NCBI GenBank assembly: GCA_031308135.1
Contig: JAHLJT010009436.1
Location: 141,258,303 to 141,322,302, forward strand
Origin: Acheta domesticus
Taxonomy: Eukaryota; Arthropoda; Insecta; Orthoptera; Gryllidae
Reading direction: 5' to 3'
Length of the DNA: 64,000 bases
Shown here: one piece after another, positions 28,569-41,900 of the stretch
Numbering within the stretch: the first letter of the stretch is position 1
Layout of the letters: the number at the start of each line of letters is the position of its first letter
Program-made: the position numbers and the translations under genes
Notes under the pieces: generated by a model
The model's input: only the letters and a program-made list of their open reading frames with translations
Databases searched by the model: none
Told to the model about the DNA's origin: nothing

Positions 28569-29633
28569 TCAAGGTTCATCCCCCCCGATTTGTTTCAGAA
28601 TATCACCTTTAGTTCTTCCTTTTGTTTCGGGCACACAAAAGCTCGTAAAAACGGCCGAAAGGAAACAAAACACTGCAAATACAATGTATATTGGCACATG
28701 TCCTACGCAGTCTAGTATACCTGGTAATATTTTCGCCATAAAAAACATACAAAATCTATTCATGGACACTACTGCAGGACATCCCCAACTTTTTGCGTAC
28801 ATAGGTAATAATTCAGCCATAAGAATCCATGGTAAAGGCCCCATTCCCATGCTGTACACCATAACATACGTTGGTAAAATTGTGACTGGGATCCATTTCC
28901 AACCTTCCATATTCGCTTGCTTGTCAAGCAAATGTCTGTACACGATCAAAATCACAAGACAAGAAGCCGTCACCAGCGAAGATACAATTAACAGCATCCG
29001 ACGTCCCACACGATCGACAGTGACTGTCGCTAAAAACCCAGGCACCAAACACCCAAGTCCTATAAAAATAGAAGAGACATGACTCGAAACACTTCCGTGC
29101 AATTCTTGAAACATTTGAACGGCGTAAAACGTAAACAAGGAAATGCCGCTCATCTGCTGCAGGAACATGAGCACGAGCAGAACGGCGAGCGCCCGCAGCG
29201 CGTTGGAACTCCAGGGCCGCCGCCAGCAGAGGGAGCGCAGCGCGGGCGCGGCGGCGCGCGCGGTCTGCGCATGCGCGCTGGACGCCAGCAGGGCCTCGCG
29301 CTCGCGCGCGTAGTCCGCGCCGGGCCCTCGCAGCCAGAGCAGGGCGCGGCGCGCGCGGGCGGCGAGAAACTCCGGCGACTCGGGCATCCAGTAGAAGCTC
29401 GCGAGGAACAGCAGCGTGGGCACCAGGGAGGCCACGTTCAGCCACACGTAGGGGAGCAGGCACGCCAGCCCGTACACGTAGACGATGCCGCACGCCGTCA
29501 CCACGTACACGTAGGTGCCGAGCGCCCCGCGCACCCGCACGTCGGCGATCTCCTCGCAGTACAGCGCCGCGGGCGCCAGGGCGGCGCCGCCGGCCGCGCA
29601 CGTCAGGATGCGACCCGCCACCAGCAGCCACAG
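28569..29633 (-). CDS. Tret1-like exon 2 (helices 4-12, C-terminus)
   Basis: The acceptor is GTTGTTGCAG (- strand) and the stop TGA is at 28569-28571. It starts LWLLVAGRILTCAAGGAAL and ends KQIGGDEP. The open frame runs past the acceptor into intron, so the exon start was set by the splice site and the family alignment. Composition changes inside the exon: the first ~470 bases (29165-29633) are extremely GC-rich, the rest close to the genomic background. Confidence 0.9.
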   Translation of the reverse strand: MWLLVAGRILTCAAGGAALAPAALYCEEIADVRVRGALGTYVYVVTACGIVYVYGLACLLPYVWLNVASLVPTLLFLASFYWMPESPEFLAARARRALLWLRGPGADYAREREALLASSAHAQTARAAAPALRSLCWRRPWSSNALRALAVLLVLMFLQQMSGISLFTFYAVQMFQELHGSVSSHVSSIFIGLGCLVPGFLATVTVDRVGRRMLLIVSSLVTASCLVILIVYRHLLDKQANMEGWKWIPVTILPTYVMVYSMGMGPLPWILMAELLPMYAKSWGCPAVVSMNRFCMFFMAKILPGILDCVGHVPIYIVFAVFCFLSAVFTSFCVPETKGRTKGDILKQIGGDEP

Positions 29634-29723
29634 CTGCAACAACGCGCCCAGAGCTTCGCCTACCGCTTGTGCCCGTAAGCGAGCGCTATTTTCAGAAACT
29701 ACATCAATATAATAATAATAATA

Positions 29724-29762
<39 letters not shown>

Positions 29763-32700
29763 AAACTTGAAAACGATGGTCCTGTTGAAGCCTAAGCAAT
29801 CTGTTGCAGGTTCATCTCTTTCCAATGAAAAACACGTCAGTGGTGAAAATTCATCTGGCAATGAATTACACGATAAGGACATCATGCGGAATCTCCTCCG
29901 ACGCGAGATAGAGTTCGTTCGAGGCAACGCTATCACTCCTTCAAAAGATGACGTCGAAGCATTTTGGGCAGGAATCGGGGAGGAGAGCAGATCCTACAAA
30001 ACAGACACATCTTGGATTCAATCTGAATTTGATGCTGCCGATGAACTTGTGGAAACAGTGGAAGATGTTCACGAGTTCTCGAAAGAGGACCTCTTCCAAG
30101 AAACTAAGAACATGGGAAACTGGAAATCCCCCGAGACTGATAAGATCCAGATTTATTGGATTAAAAAATTAACAGCAATACATTCTCATCTAGCAAAGGC
30201 TGTTAATAAAATGTTAGGAAACCCGAAGGAACTCCCGGAATGGTTCACACGGCATCGCGTATTTGCTACATGTTATGTTCAGAAAAACAAGCAGGCTTCG
30301 TAAAACAGGTTTTTATTTCACAATAGCACAGTTTTCATACAACAAATGTATCGATCCGGTAACCCAAGAGAAAGTACCGTTAAATAAGCCAAGTTACCGA
30401 TTATGCCACGAGATGTCCCAAATACTTGCACAGTCACCAAAAATACCGTAAGACAAAATACCAAATGACTAGCCGGGTCGTACACACAATCACAATATCA
30501 CAGTCTTTACTCGGGCACTTCAATAATATCTGAACTGCCTCGGCGGTGGCGGCGTCGGCTTATAACGTCCCCGGCGCCGCAGACTCGCTCCTGGGGTGAA
30601 GGCTCGCCGAACGTCCGCTTGCTGCCTATTCGCCAGCGTTTTCCATGATTCGTTGCCCTCTCTAGTTGTCTTGCCCGCTGTCGAGCGCTGCCTGGTTGGC
30701 ACGCTTTTGAATCGGGTGTTTACAATCGCAACACTACACAAAGCGGGAGACAGCTCTTTGGAGAAGAACGTTTCTGCCAGTACTGTACAAAGTTATAACT
30801 GCAGCCATAGAAGCCAAAATGTACAAACATCTAGAGAAGAATCATATGATGCCAGCTGAGCAAAAGCGATGTCGTAAAGGCTCTTATGGCTGTAAGGAAA
30901 TCTTGCTACTGAATAAAGTCATCTTGAATTATGTAAAGAAACGAAAACGTAATTTGAGAATGGCTTGGATTGACAACCAAAAGGCCTTTGATAGTGTACT
31001 ACACGATTGGATTTTGAAGACCCTGGAGATCTAGCGATTTCATCTTAGACTTGTTGAATTTTGCAAGGCTAGTATGAAGTTGTGGAGTACCAGATTACTA
31101 ATACACACCGGAAAGGAACCAGTAGACACCAGAAGTATTCAGATTAACAGGGGTATTTTTCAAGGAGATTCACTATTCCCTCTGCTGTTTTGCATTAGTT
31201 TGATCCCACTATCTAGACATTTGTCGCAAGCTGACTTTGGTTACAAGCTCCATGGTGATGAAAGGCCAGTATCACATTTGTTTTACATGGATGATCTTAA
31301 AGTGTTTGCAAGGAATGAAGCGAATCTCTCCCAAATGCTGTTCGTCATCAATGATTTTAGCAATGACATCTGTATGAAGTTTGATGTTGACAAGTGGGCA
31401 AATATCAACTTAAAAAGAGGCAAAGTGACGTCAGAGAACATTGAAATTGATACGCACTCTATGAGTCAAGATCTTGAGGCAGGTAAAACTTACAAATATC
31501 TGGGCATTGAAGAATGCGAGACCATCTCGAACGGCACAATGAAAGAGAGAATTTGCAGGGAGTATTACAGAAGAGTGAGACTGGTCCTGCTCTGAACTCC
31601 AGGAATGAAATATCAGCAATAGGTAGTTTGGCGGTACCTGTTGCCGATACATTTTCGGACTAGTGGACTGGACTGAGAACGAAATTCGCATCATGGATCG
31701 AAAAACCAGAAAACTGCTTACAATGCATCATGTTGCCTATCCTCGAGGTGAAGCACATAGACTTTATATGTCACGTAAGGAAGGAGGAAGAGTCCTCAGA
31801 GAAATTGAGGCCTCCTGGCACAATGCAATAGTTGGGATGGGAAAGTATGTTGTCAGCCCTCAAGATGACCCACTAATGAGGCAGGTCATAAAATTTGACC
31901 GAATGGGAAACAGAGGCATTGTAAGCGTAGCAAGAAACATTGCGAACAACACTATGCAAGATACGCAGAACGACAGAGACACTGAACTTCTAATGCTACT
32001 TAACATGAAATGTGAGACAAAAAATGTTAAAGAAATCGTGGAGAAATAAACCACTCCATGGACAATATTTGAAACGAATGACAGGCTACAGATCAATAAA
32101 GATCAATCATTTATGTGGCTCAAAAGGGAAAGAATGAAGCCAGAATCAGAAGCACTTGTAATAGCTGCCCAAGATCAGGCATTGAGGTCACGACATTATG
32201 ATAAAGCGGTTCTCAAAATTTCCCAAGATGATAAATGCCACATTTGCCAGGAGCAAGTAGAAACCATTGATCATATTGTCTCAGCTTTTCCAATCCTAGC
32301 AAAGACAGAATACTTGAAAAGACAAGACAGGGTATGTAGTTACCTCCACTGCCTGATCTGTACCGCCCTCGAAGTTCCAAACACATGCCCCAAGTGGTAC
32401 GAACACTCACCAAAGCCGGTGACGTCTGTTGAATTGGGTACGATATTGTACGATCAACAAATTCAAATTGATCACACGGTTCCGACAAACAAACCGGATA
32501 TTGTTAACCGAGATTTGGAAAAAAATCGTGTTTACTTATCAATGTTGCTGTACTTTGCGATCAAAACGTCGTTACGAAGGAGGCAGAGAAAAGTCTTAAT
32601 TACAAGAGTAGAAATCGAGATCAGTCGAATGTGGTGTGTAAAAGCACAGGTCGTACCGATAGTTAACGGAGCTCTGGGATTTGTTCCGCGACATTTGTGT

Positions 32701-32893
32701 AAGAACTTGTCTAAACTCCCAAAGTAATTCAAAAGACAGGGAGATGCTAGAAATCGCTTTATTTGGAACAGCCCACATTTTGCATAAAGTATTGTAAAGG
32801 CACCAACAGTCCCTAGATCTGCTCCTTAGGTAGCTGGTTGCAACCTGAAGTAGACTCAGCCGACTCATAACATCTTTAATCGTGATATAGTGG

Positions 32894-32935
<42 letters not shown>

Positions 32936-35900
32936 GTCCCAAGTCATCTTGTACAAGTGGTGAAAAGTATGTATGATAATACTAATATCGCAGTAAAATA
33001 CAATGGGTATGTTTCTGGAAAGAGAATTATAAATAAAGGAGTAAGGCAGGGAGACAGTCTTTCGCCAACACTCTTTAACATATATCTGGGATATATAATT
33101 AAAAGGTGGAAGAACATGGTGCCCTCAGGAATCCACCTGGGCAAAAATACATTTTTAAATACTCTTTTATATGCTGACGACCAGGTAATCCTGCAGGAAA
33201 ACGAAGATAATTTGCAAATTTCTATTTACCAACTGGAGCAAATTTTAAAGGAGTACAATCTGATAGTATCAGTTAATAAAACCAAAGTAATGGCTTTTAA
33301 AGGAAAAGAATCGATAAGGACAAAGATTGTGCTTCAAAATATGGTTTTAGAACTGTAGTATGCGGACGGCAGTTCAAAGTTGCCGCGCTAACTGCGCGGC
33401 AAAGAGCGCCGGCAGCATGTTCCCGCCTCCGGCAGCGCGCAGCACAGAGCGTCGGCATCAGGCGCGCTGAGCTTCGTCAAGCGCGCCAAGGGTGTGCTCA
33501 GAAACCAGCCACCCCTGTTACCTGGGCTTCGCGCACTGGTGAACCGGCCAATCAGGGGAAGCCGCGGGAAGCCTTGCGCGGGAGCTGGCCCAAATAAAAG
33601 GACGCCGACGGAGGATCACCGGCAGTAGAGCGCTCGGCGTGGTTTCAGCCAGATGGCAGATTGTTTTTTGTATATGAAGTTTTGTGGTAGCTGTACATGG
33701 CGGCCGAGTTGGCCCAGATTTTTGTAAATAAATATTCTTATGGAAAGTGAGTGTTTTTGAGTTATAACAGTGGCGACGAGTAAAAAGGAGAATGAACGCG
33801 GAACAATTTTCACAACTGATGGCGTGTCTACAGCAGCAACAGCAGCAGCAGATGGCGATGATGGTGCAGACATTGCAGCAAGCGGCAATTTCGTCACGAC
33901 CGAGCAGCCCAGCCCCGCCGTTCGCAACTTACGATGCAGCAGAGGAAACCTGCGAAGAATATGTGGCCAGATTGGAGCAACATTTGTTATGCTATGATAT
34001 TAAAGAGGAGTCTCGTAAAAGAGCATTTTTTCTGGCCACAATCGGCGCACCGTTAAATAGGTTGTTACGTAAGTTAAGCAAGGAAGAAGAGATTTCGCAG
34101 GTGTCATACGATATACTTAAACAGCGGCTGCTAGCTCATTTTTCGAGGGAGACGCATTTAGTGGCGGCACGCTACAAGTTTTATTCATCCAGAATGAAGC
34201 CAGGCCAAACGCATGCCGATTGGGCGAGGGAGTTGAAGGGTTTGGCGAAGCGTTGTGCGTTTGAATGCAACACAGAGAAATCGTATGCGGAGTCATTGAT
34301 ACGGGACATGTTGGTAATGCATACGCCGGAAAAAGAAGTTCGGTGGGCATTATTGCAACAAAACAACCCGTCTTTGGAAGACGCCTTAAAATTAGCAACA
34401 TCGTATGAGGTAACGAAGCATACGGCGCATCAGATGACGTTAGGCGATAGAGCAGCAAGAGATGTAGAGGAAATGAGTGTACAGGAGGAAAATTGGGTAG
34501 CCAAGCCACGATGCAGGAAGCAGCAGGAGAAGAAAAGTCCTTCCACCAGCAGAGGCAAGCTATTGAAGTCTTGTAGACAGTGTTTTATTAGTCACGACAG
34601 GAAGGTTTGCAGATTCCTCAGAGCGGAGTGCTACAAGTGCGGTAAGAAAGGGCATATTAGAGAAGTGTGTAACAGTGGTTCTGCTGAAAACAGACGACAA
34701 GAAATGGACATCGATGAGGTGAGCGGGCACGTCAGAGAAGGACGCAGCAGTGGTTATGCCGAAAGCCAGCGGCAAGAAAGAGGCATCGATGAAGGGGATG
34801 GTGATTGTATTTATTCAGTTATGCAGTGTGATGACAAAAGTAAATTGTTTGTAAACTTGGAAATAGGTGGTAAATCTGTATTATTCCAGGTGGATACAGG
34901 TGCAGCAGCAACTCTAATAAGCATGACTACTTATGAGCAGCTGGGTTCTCCGCCTTGCGCCTCGCTGAACACAGTTTTTTATGGATATGCTAGACAGAGG
35001 ATCAAGACGAAAGGTAAGATAAGCCTGCTAGCGAAATACAAAGCGATGGAAAGACAAATAACACTGGTGGTTGTGGACAGTCGTGATGCGGTTAACATTC
35101 TAGGAATGGATGTTTTCACAATTTTTGGATTTACGGTTCAGGACGCGTTTGTCATTCAGACTAGCGCCCTGCCAAAGGAGGTAAAGAATGTGATAGATTT
35201 GAATTCAGAAGTTTTTTCGGAGCAATTGGGAAAATGCAAATTTTTTGAGGCGCATTTGCAGTTGAAGAAAGATGCCACCCCTAAATTTTTTAAAGCACGA
35301 CCTGTTCCCCTGGCAGTGAAAGATAAAGTAAAAGAGGAAATTGACAGGTTAGTAGATTTGGACGTCTTGACCCCCGTCAGTACTAGTGCATGGGCAACTC
35401 CAGTAGTCATAGTAAAAAAGAAAGACGGTAAAATTAGAATGTGCGGAGATTTCAAGAGCACCGTTAATGCGCAACTCATGGTAGAGCAGTTCCCCATCCC
35501 CAGAGCAGAAGAGCTTTTTCAGAAGCTAGCGGGCGGGCAGAGATTTTCAAAAATAGATTTGCGGGACGCGTATCTGCAAATCCCGTTAGATGAAGAGTCT
35601 GCGAACTTATTGGTAATTAACACACCGTTCGGGCTTTACCGATACAACCGGTTGCCTTTCGGGGTCGCTTCAGCTGCGGCTATTTTCCAGCGCTGCCTGC
35701 ATACGCTGACAGCCCAGGTGAAGGGCAGCGCCAACTACCTAGATGATATAGTGGTAACGGGCGAGTCGGAGGAGGAACATCTACAAAACTTGAATCTCTT
35801 ATTAAAGACTTTAAATGAATGGGGCCTAAGGGTTAACTTGGATAAGTGTGATTTTTTTAAAGAACAGATTACTTATCTAGGTCACGTGTTGGATAGCTCG

Positions 35901-38871
35901 GGGATCAGGCCAACCGGAGAAAACTCAACGGCGATTCAGCAGCTTCCGGTTCCTGTTAATTTGCAGCAGCTACAGTCATTTCTGGGGAAGATTAATTACT
36001 ATGGCAAATTTATCAAGAACATGGCGGAAATAGCAGCACCCCTCAACGCGTTGCGTAAGAAAGGCGTAAAATGGCATTGGTCGGCAGATTGTGACAAGGC
36101 ATTTCGGAGGTTGAAAGAGAATTTAATGCAGGCAGTTAAATTGGAACATTTTTTGCCAGATAGAACGACTATACTAGCTGTAGATGCATCAGAATATGGT
36201 ATTGGGGCAGTCCTTTCGCAGAAGGATGCTAAGGGTGTTGAGCGGCCAATTGCTTGTGTGTCAAAAACGTTGAATGTTCACCAGAAGAATTACTCTCAGA
36301 TAGAAAAAGAAGCTTTAGCAATTGTATACGGCGTGAGAAAATTCAATGAATACTTGTATGGGTCAAAGTTCATAATCATTACTGATCATAAGCCGTTGGT
36401 GTCTTTGTTCTCGCCACACAAGCGTATCCCAGATAATACGGCGCGTAAGATGCAAAGGTGGGCGCTTTTCCTGTCTGATTATAGTTACAGGATACTTTAC
36501 AGATCTACATATCAGCATGCTAACGCAGATGCACTATCCCGTCTTCCGCAAGGGCCGGATGCAACTTTTGACTCTGAGGACATCGCCTGTCTCCAGCTGG
36601 ACCAAGCCGAAGAGGAGGCAGTATCAGGTTTTCCAGTCTCGTCATATCAAGTGGCAAAGGAAACAAAGAAGGATCCGCAGCTCAGGCAAGTGCTGTACCA
36701 CGTGCAAACTGGTTGGTCCAGCGCGCATAGGCGCACCAGGGCGCTGACGGAATGGTATAAGCTCCAACACAGGCTGTCAGTTAAGGGCGGCGTATTATTA
36801 CTGGCTAGCGATGAAGGAGTTAGGGTAGTGATTCCGCATAAGTTGCGACCAAAGGTATTACGCCTTTTACATGAGGGTCATTGGGGTATAGCCAGGACAA
36901 AGCAAGCAGCCCGCCGTTATTGTTATTGGCCAGGAATAACCAAAGATATAGAGGAGATGAGCAAGCATTGCGAAGCATGCCAAACTAGTCAGGCAGCGCC
37001 GAGAGCGGATTTAAGCTCATGGCCCCAACCCTGCGAGCCGTGGGACCGCATACATGTAGATTTTGCGGGTCCTTTCTTAGGGCATATGTGGTTGTTAGTA
37101 GTGGACGCATTGTCAAATTATCCGTACGTGATGCGCATGCAACACACAACTGCACCACATACAATAGATGCTTTGAAGAAAGTTTTCGTAACAGAAGGCC
37201 TCCCACGAGTATTGATCTCCGATAACGGCCCGCGGTTCATATCAGCGGAATTTCAAAAATTTTGTAAAAGTAGCGGGATACAGCACATTTTGGCTCCACC
37301 GTTCCATCCTCAGTCAAATGGAGAGGTGGAAAGATTAGTGCAGACGTTCAAGTCAGCCATGCTTAAAGCAACTAGAGCGGGTGCATCAGTAGAGCAGGCG
37401 TTAGTTAGCATGTTGACCACCTATAGGACGTTACCAAATATGTCAGGTAGAAGCCCCGCTCAAGTATTGCATGGTCGGCAGCCCCGTACCTTATTGTCCT
37501 TGTTATTTCCGGAAGAAGTGCCAGTGTCAACCAAAGGCGCTAAATTCAAGAGAGGAGATAAGGTACTGGTAAGAGTGTACGGAAGTAATTGTAAGTGGCA
37601 ACCAGCAATAGTAACTGCAGTAAGAGGAGGCAGAGTTTACGTCCTCAGGACAGAAGATAGAGCAATCTCTCGGCATCAATCACAGATTAGGAGACGGTAC
37701 TACGATTCTGTAGTAGATAAGCAACAGGCGGGGGGGGGGCCAGCGCAGAGCAGGGCAACAGAAAGTGTAATGCGTTTTCCCTTTTCAAGCCAGCAGGAGG
37801 AGCGGCCCACACTGGATTCCGGCGCAACCATCGAGGAGCCATCTCTACAACCGCAGCAGCGGCCGGCATTGCGGAGGAGCAACCGACTGCGTCGTTTCAC
37901 CCCCTACATCACAACTTCGGTGGGGAGGGTGTAGTATGCGGACGGCAGTTCAAAGTTGCCGCGCTAACTGCGCGGCAAAGAGCGCCGGCAGCATGTTCCC
38001 GCCTCCGGCAGCGCGCAGCACAGAGCGTCGGCATCAGGCGCGCTGAGCTTCGTCAAGCGCGCCAAGGGTGTGCTCAGAAACCAGCCACGCCTGTTACCTG
38101 GGCTTCGCGCACTGGTGAACCGGCCAATCAGGGGAAGCCGCGGGAAGCCTTGAGCGGGAGCTGGCCCAAATAAAAGGACGCCGGCGGAGGATCACCGGCA
38201 GTAGAGCGCTCGGCGTGGTTTCAGCCAGATGGCAAATTGTTTTTTGTATATGAAGTTTTGTGGTAGCTGTACATGGCGGCCGAGTTGGCCCAGATTTTTG
38301 TAAATAAATATTCTTATGGAAAGTGAGTGTTTTTGAGTTATAACAAGAACAAGTGACACGTTTTAACTACCTAGGGTGCGAAATTACATATGGAAGAGAT
38401 AGAGATATCACCAGCAAGATCCATAAGTTTCAAGCAATATGTGGAATCATAAATAGAACATTTAAAAAGAAAGCACGAAAAGAAACCCTGTTAAAATTTT
38501 ATGATATAATGGCCCTCTCAGTTTTACTGTATGGATGTGAAACTTGGGTTCAAAAACAAGAAGATTGTAGGAGGCTTGAATCAGCAGAAATTAGATTTCT
38601 GGGAAGAGTAAAGGGCTGTACATTAAGAGACCAAATAAAAAGTAAAAAAATAAGAGAGGAACTAGGGCGGAAAGAAACAATACATGACAAAATCAAGAAG
38701 TACAGACAGCAATGGGTGACACATATTGAAAATATGCCGCAAGACAGACTTCCAGTGCAAGCTCTAAATCATAAGATGCAAGGAAAAAGAAACATTGGAA
38801 GGCCAAAAATGAGATGGAAAGAGGCTGGAACAGGCAATATGCCTAATACGTAAAGGAAGATAATGATGATG

Positions 38872-38914
<43 letters not shown>

Positions 38915-41900
38915 CATTACATCACGACTAAATATCTTATGAGTCGGCTGAATATAAAATCTACTCCAGGTTGCAACCAGCTACCTAAGGAGCAGATCCG
39001 GTGACTATCGGTGCCTCTACAATACTTTACGCAAAATGTGGGCTGTTCCAAATAGAGCAATTTCTTGCACTTCCCAGTCTTTTGAATTACCTGGGAGTTT
39101 AGACAAGTTCTTACTCAAATTTTGCGCAACAAATCCCACAGCTCCGATAACTATCGGGACGACCTGTGCTTTTACGGCCCACATTCGGCTGATCTCGATT
39201 TCTACTCTTGTATTTAAGACGTTTCTCTGCCTCCTTAGTAACGACGTTTAGATCGCAGGATACAGCAATATCGATAAGTAAACACGATTTTTTCGACAAA
39301 TCCCGGATAACTATATCCGGTTTGTTTGCCGGAATCGTGCGATCAGTTTGAATTTGTTGGTCGTAAAATATCGTACACAATCCAACAGACGTCACCGGTT
39401 TTGGTGAGTGTTCGTACCACTTGGGGCATGTGTTTCGAACTTCGAGGGCGGTACAGATCTGCCAGTGGAGATAGCTACACACCCTGTCATGTCTTTTCAG
39501 GTATTCGGTCTTTGCTAGGATTGGAAAAGCTGAGACAATATGATCAATGGTTTCTACTTGCTCCTGACAAATGCGGCTTTTATCATCTTGGGAAATTTTG
39601 AGAACCGCTTTATCATAATGTCGTGTTCTCAAGGCCTGATCTTGGGCAGCTATTACAAGTGCTTCCGATTCTGGCTTCATTCTTCCCCTTTTAAGCCACA
39701 TAAATGATTGATCTTTATTGATCTGCACCTTGTCCATTCTTTTTAGGTATTGTCCGTCGAGTGGTTTGTCTCTCCACGATTTCTTTAACATTTTTTGTGT
39801 TTCACACTTCATGTTTAGCAGCATCAGAAGTTCAGTGTCTGTGTTATTCGACGTGTCTTGCCTAGTTTTCTTCGCAATGCTTTTAGCTACACTAACAATG
39901 CCTCTGTTTCCCATTCTTCGGTCAGATTTCATGACCTGCTTCATTAGAGGGTCATCTTGATGGCTGACTACATACTTTCCCATCCCGACTATTGCGTTGT
40001 GCCAGGAGGCCTCAATTTGTCTGAGGCCTCTTCCTCCTTCCTTACGTGACACATAAAGTCTATGTATATCAGCTCGAGGGTGGGCAACATGATGCATTGT
40101 TAGCAGTTTTCTGTTTTTTCGATCCATGGTGCGAATTTCCTGCTGAGTCCAGTCCACTAGTCCAAAACTGTATTCGGCTACAGGTACCGCCAAACTACCT
40201 ATTGCAGAAATTTTATTCCTGGAATTCAGAGCGGACTGCAGGACCAGTCTCACTCTCCTATAATACTCCCTACGAATTCTCTCTTTCATTCTGTCATTCG
40301 AGATGGTTTCACATTCTTCAATGCCCAGATATTTGTAAGTTTTACCTGGCTCAAGATCTTGAATCACAGTGTGCGTATCAATTTCAATGTTCTCAGACGT
40401 TGTGAGTTTCCCTCTTTTTAAATTGATTTTTGCACACTTGTCAAGACCAAACTTCATGCAGATGTCATTGCTAAAGTCATTCACGACAGACAGCATTTGG
40501 GAGAGAATCGCTTCATTCTTAGCAAACACTTTCAGATCATCCATGTAAAACAAATGTGATACTGGCCTTTCATCACCATGGAGCTTAAAACCAAAGTCAG
40601 CTTGCGACAACTGTCTCGATAGTGGGATCAAACTAATGCAAAACAGCAGAGGGGATAGTGAATCTCCTTGAAAAATACCCCTGTTAATCTGAATACTTCT
40701 TGTTTCTACTGCTTCCTTTCCGCTGTGGATTAGTAACCTGGTACTCCACGACTTCATACTAGCCTTGCAAAATTCAATAAGTCTAGGATGAAATCGATAG
40801 ATCTCCATGGTCTTCAAAATCCATTCGTGTGGTACACTATCAAAGGCCTTTTGGTAGTCAATCCAAGCCATGCTGAAATTACGTTTTCGTTTCTTTACAT
40901 AATTCAAGATGACTTTATTCAGGAGCAAGATTTCCTTACAGCCATAAGAGACTTTACGACATCCTTTTTGTTCAGCTGGCATTAGATGATTCTTATCTAG
41001 ATGTCTGTACATTTTGTCAGCTATGGCTGAAGTTATAACTTTGTACAGTACTGGCAGACAAGTAATTGGCCTGTAGTTCTTCGCCAAAGAGCTGTCTCCC
41101 GCTTTGGGTAGCAAATACGTGATTCCGCGTGTGAGCCATTCCGGGATTTCCTTTGGGTTTTCAAAAATTTTATTAACAGCTTTTGCTAGATGAGAATGTA
41201 TTGCTGTTAATTTCTTAATCCAATAAATCTGGATCTTATCAATTCCGGGGGACTTCCAGTTTCCCATGTTCTTAATTGCTTGGAAGAGGTCCTCTTCCGA
41301 GAATTGGTGAACATCTTCCACTGTTTCCACAAGTTCATCGGCAGCATCAACTTCAGATTGAAGCCAAGATGCGTCTTTGTTGTAGGATCTGCTCTCCTCC
41401 CAGATTCCTGCCCAAAACTCTTCGACGTCTTCTTTTGAAGGAGTGACAGCTTTGCCATTCGGTTTTTGAGTCAGATTGCGATAGAATCTCTTCGCGTCTG
41501 TTTCAAACAACCGGTTCTGTACACGGAAATCTATTCTACGTTTGTAACGTCTAATTCTTTGAGCCCATGCTTGAATTTTCTCTTTTAGCTTTTCAACTAC
41601 CATTAGCCTGCTGGTGTCATTTTCAATTTGGTATTTTTGTTCAACATTGAATATTTTTCGCTGAACTTTAGAGGTGTGCATTGATTTAGAAGATACCTCA
41701 GCTAAAAGTGATATTTCGCGCTGGGTGTCGGCTATCCGTTTCTCAATTCTGTTCATCCATGGGGGTACAGAGCTGTTTACTCTGTTTTGCTGTCGGCCGT
41801 CGGTGTTCTTGGCTGGCCCCAAAATTATCTGAGATACTAGATATCCAGTTGCATATATGATGTGATTGATTTCAGTAATATCTAGATCTCTGCCTGGGGT

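Larger units (their letters stand above)
33354..38345 (+). mobile_element. complete Ty3/gypsy LTR retrotransposon, young
   Basis: It is 4,992 bp with two 416-bp LTRs that differ at four positions by direct comparison, an exact 5-bp target duplication, a primer-binding site next to the 5' LTR, one uninterrupted gag-pol frame and a polypurine tract before the 3' LTR. There is no env. The low LTR divergence means a recent insertion. It sits inside an RTE-like LINE, itself in the transporter intron, on the opposite strand to the host gene. Confidence 0.96.

Noticed and set aside
28924..29678. Long ORFs (235 and 199 codons) in other frames over transporter exon 2.
   Set aside because: Shadows of the GC-rich half of the exon; arginine- and alanine-rich peptides without motifs.
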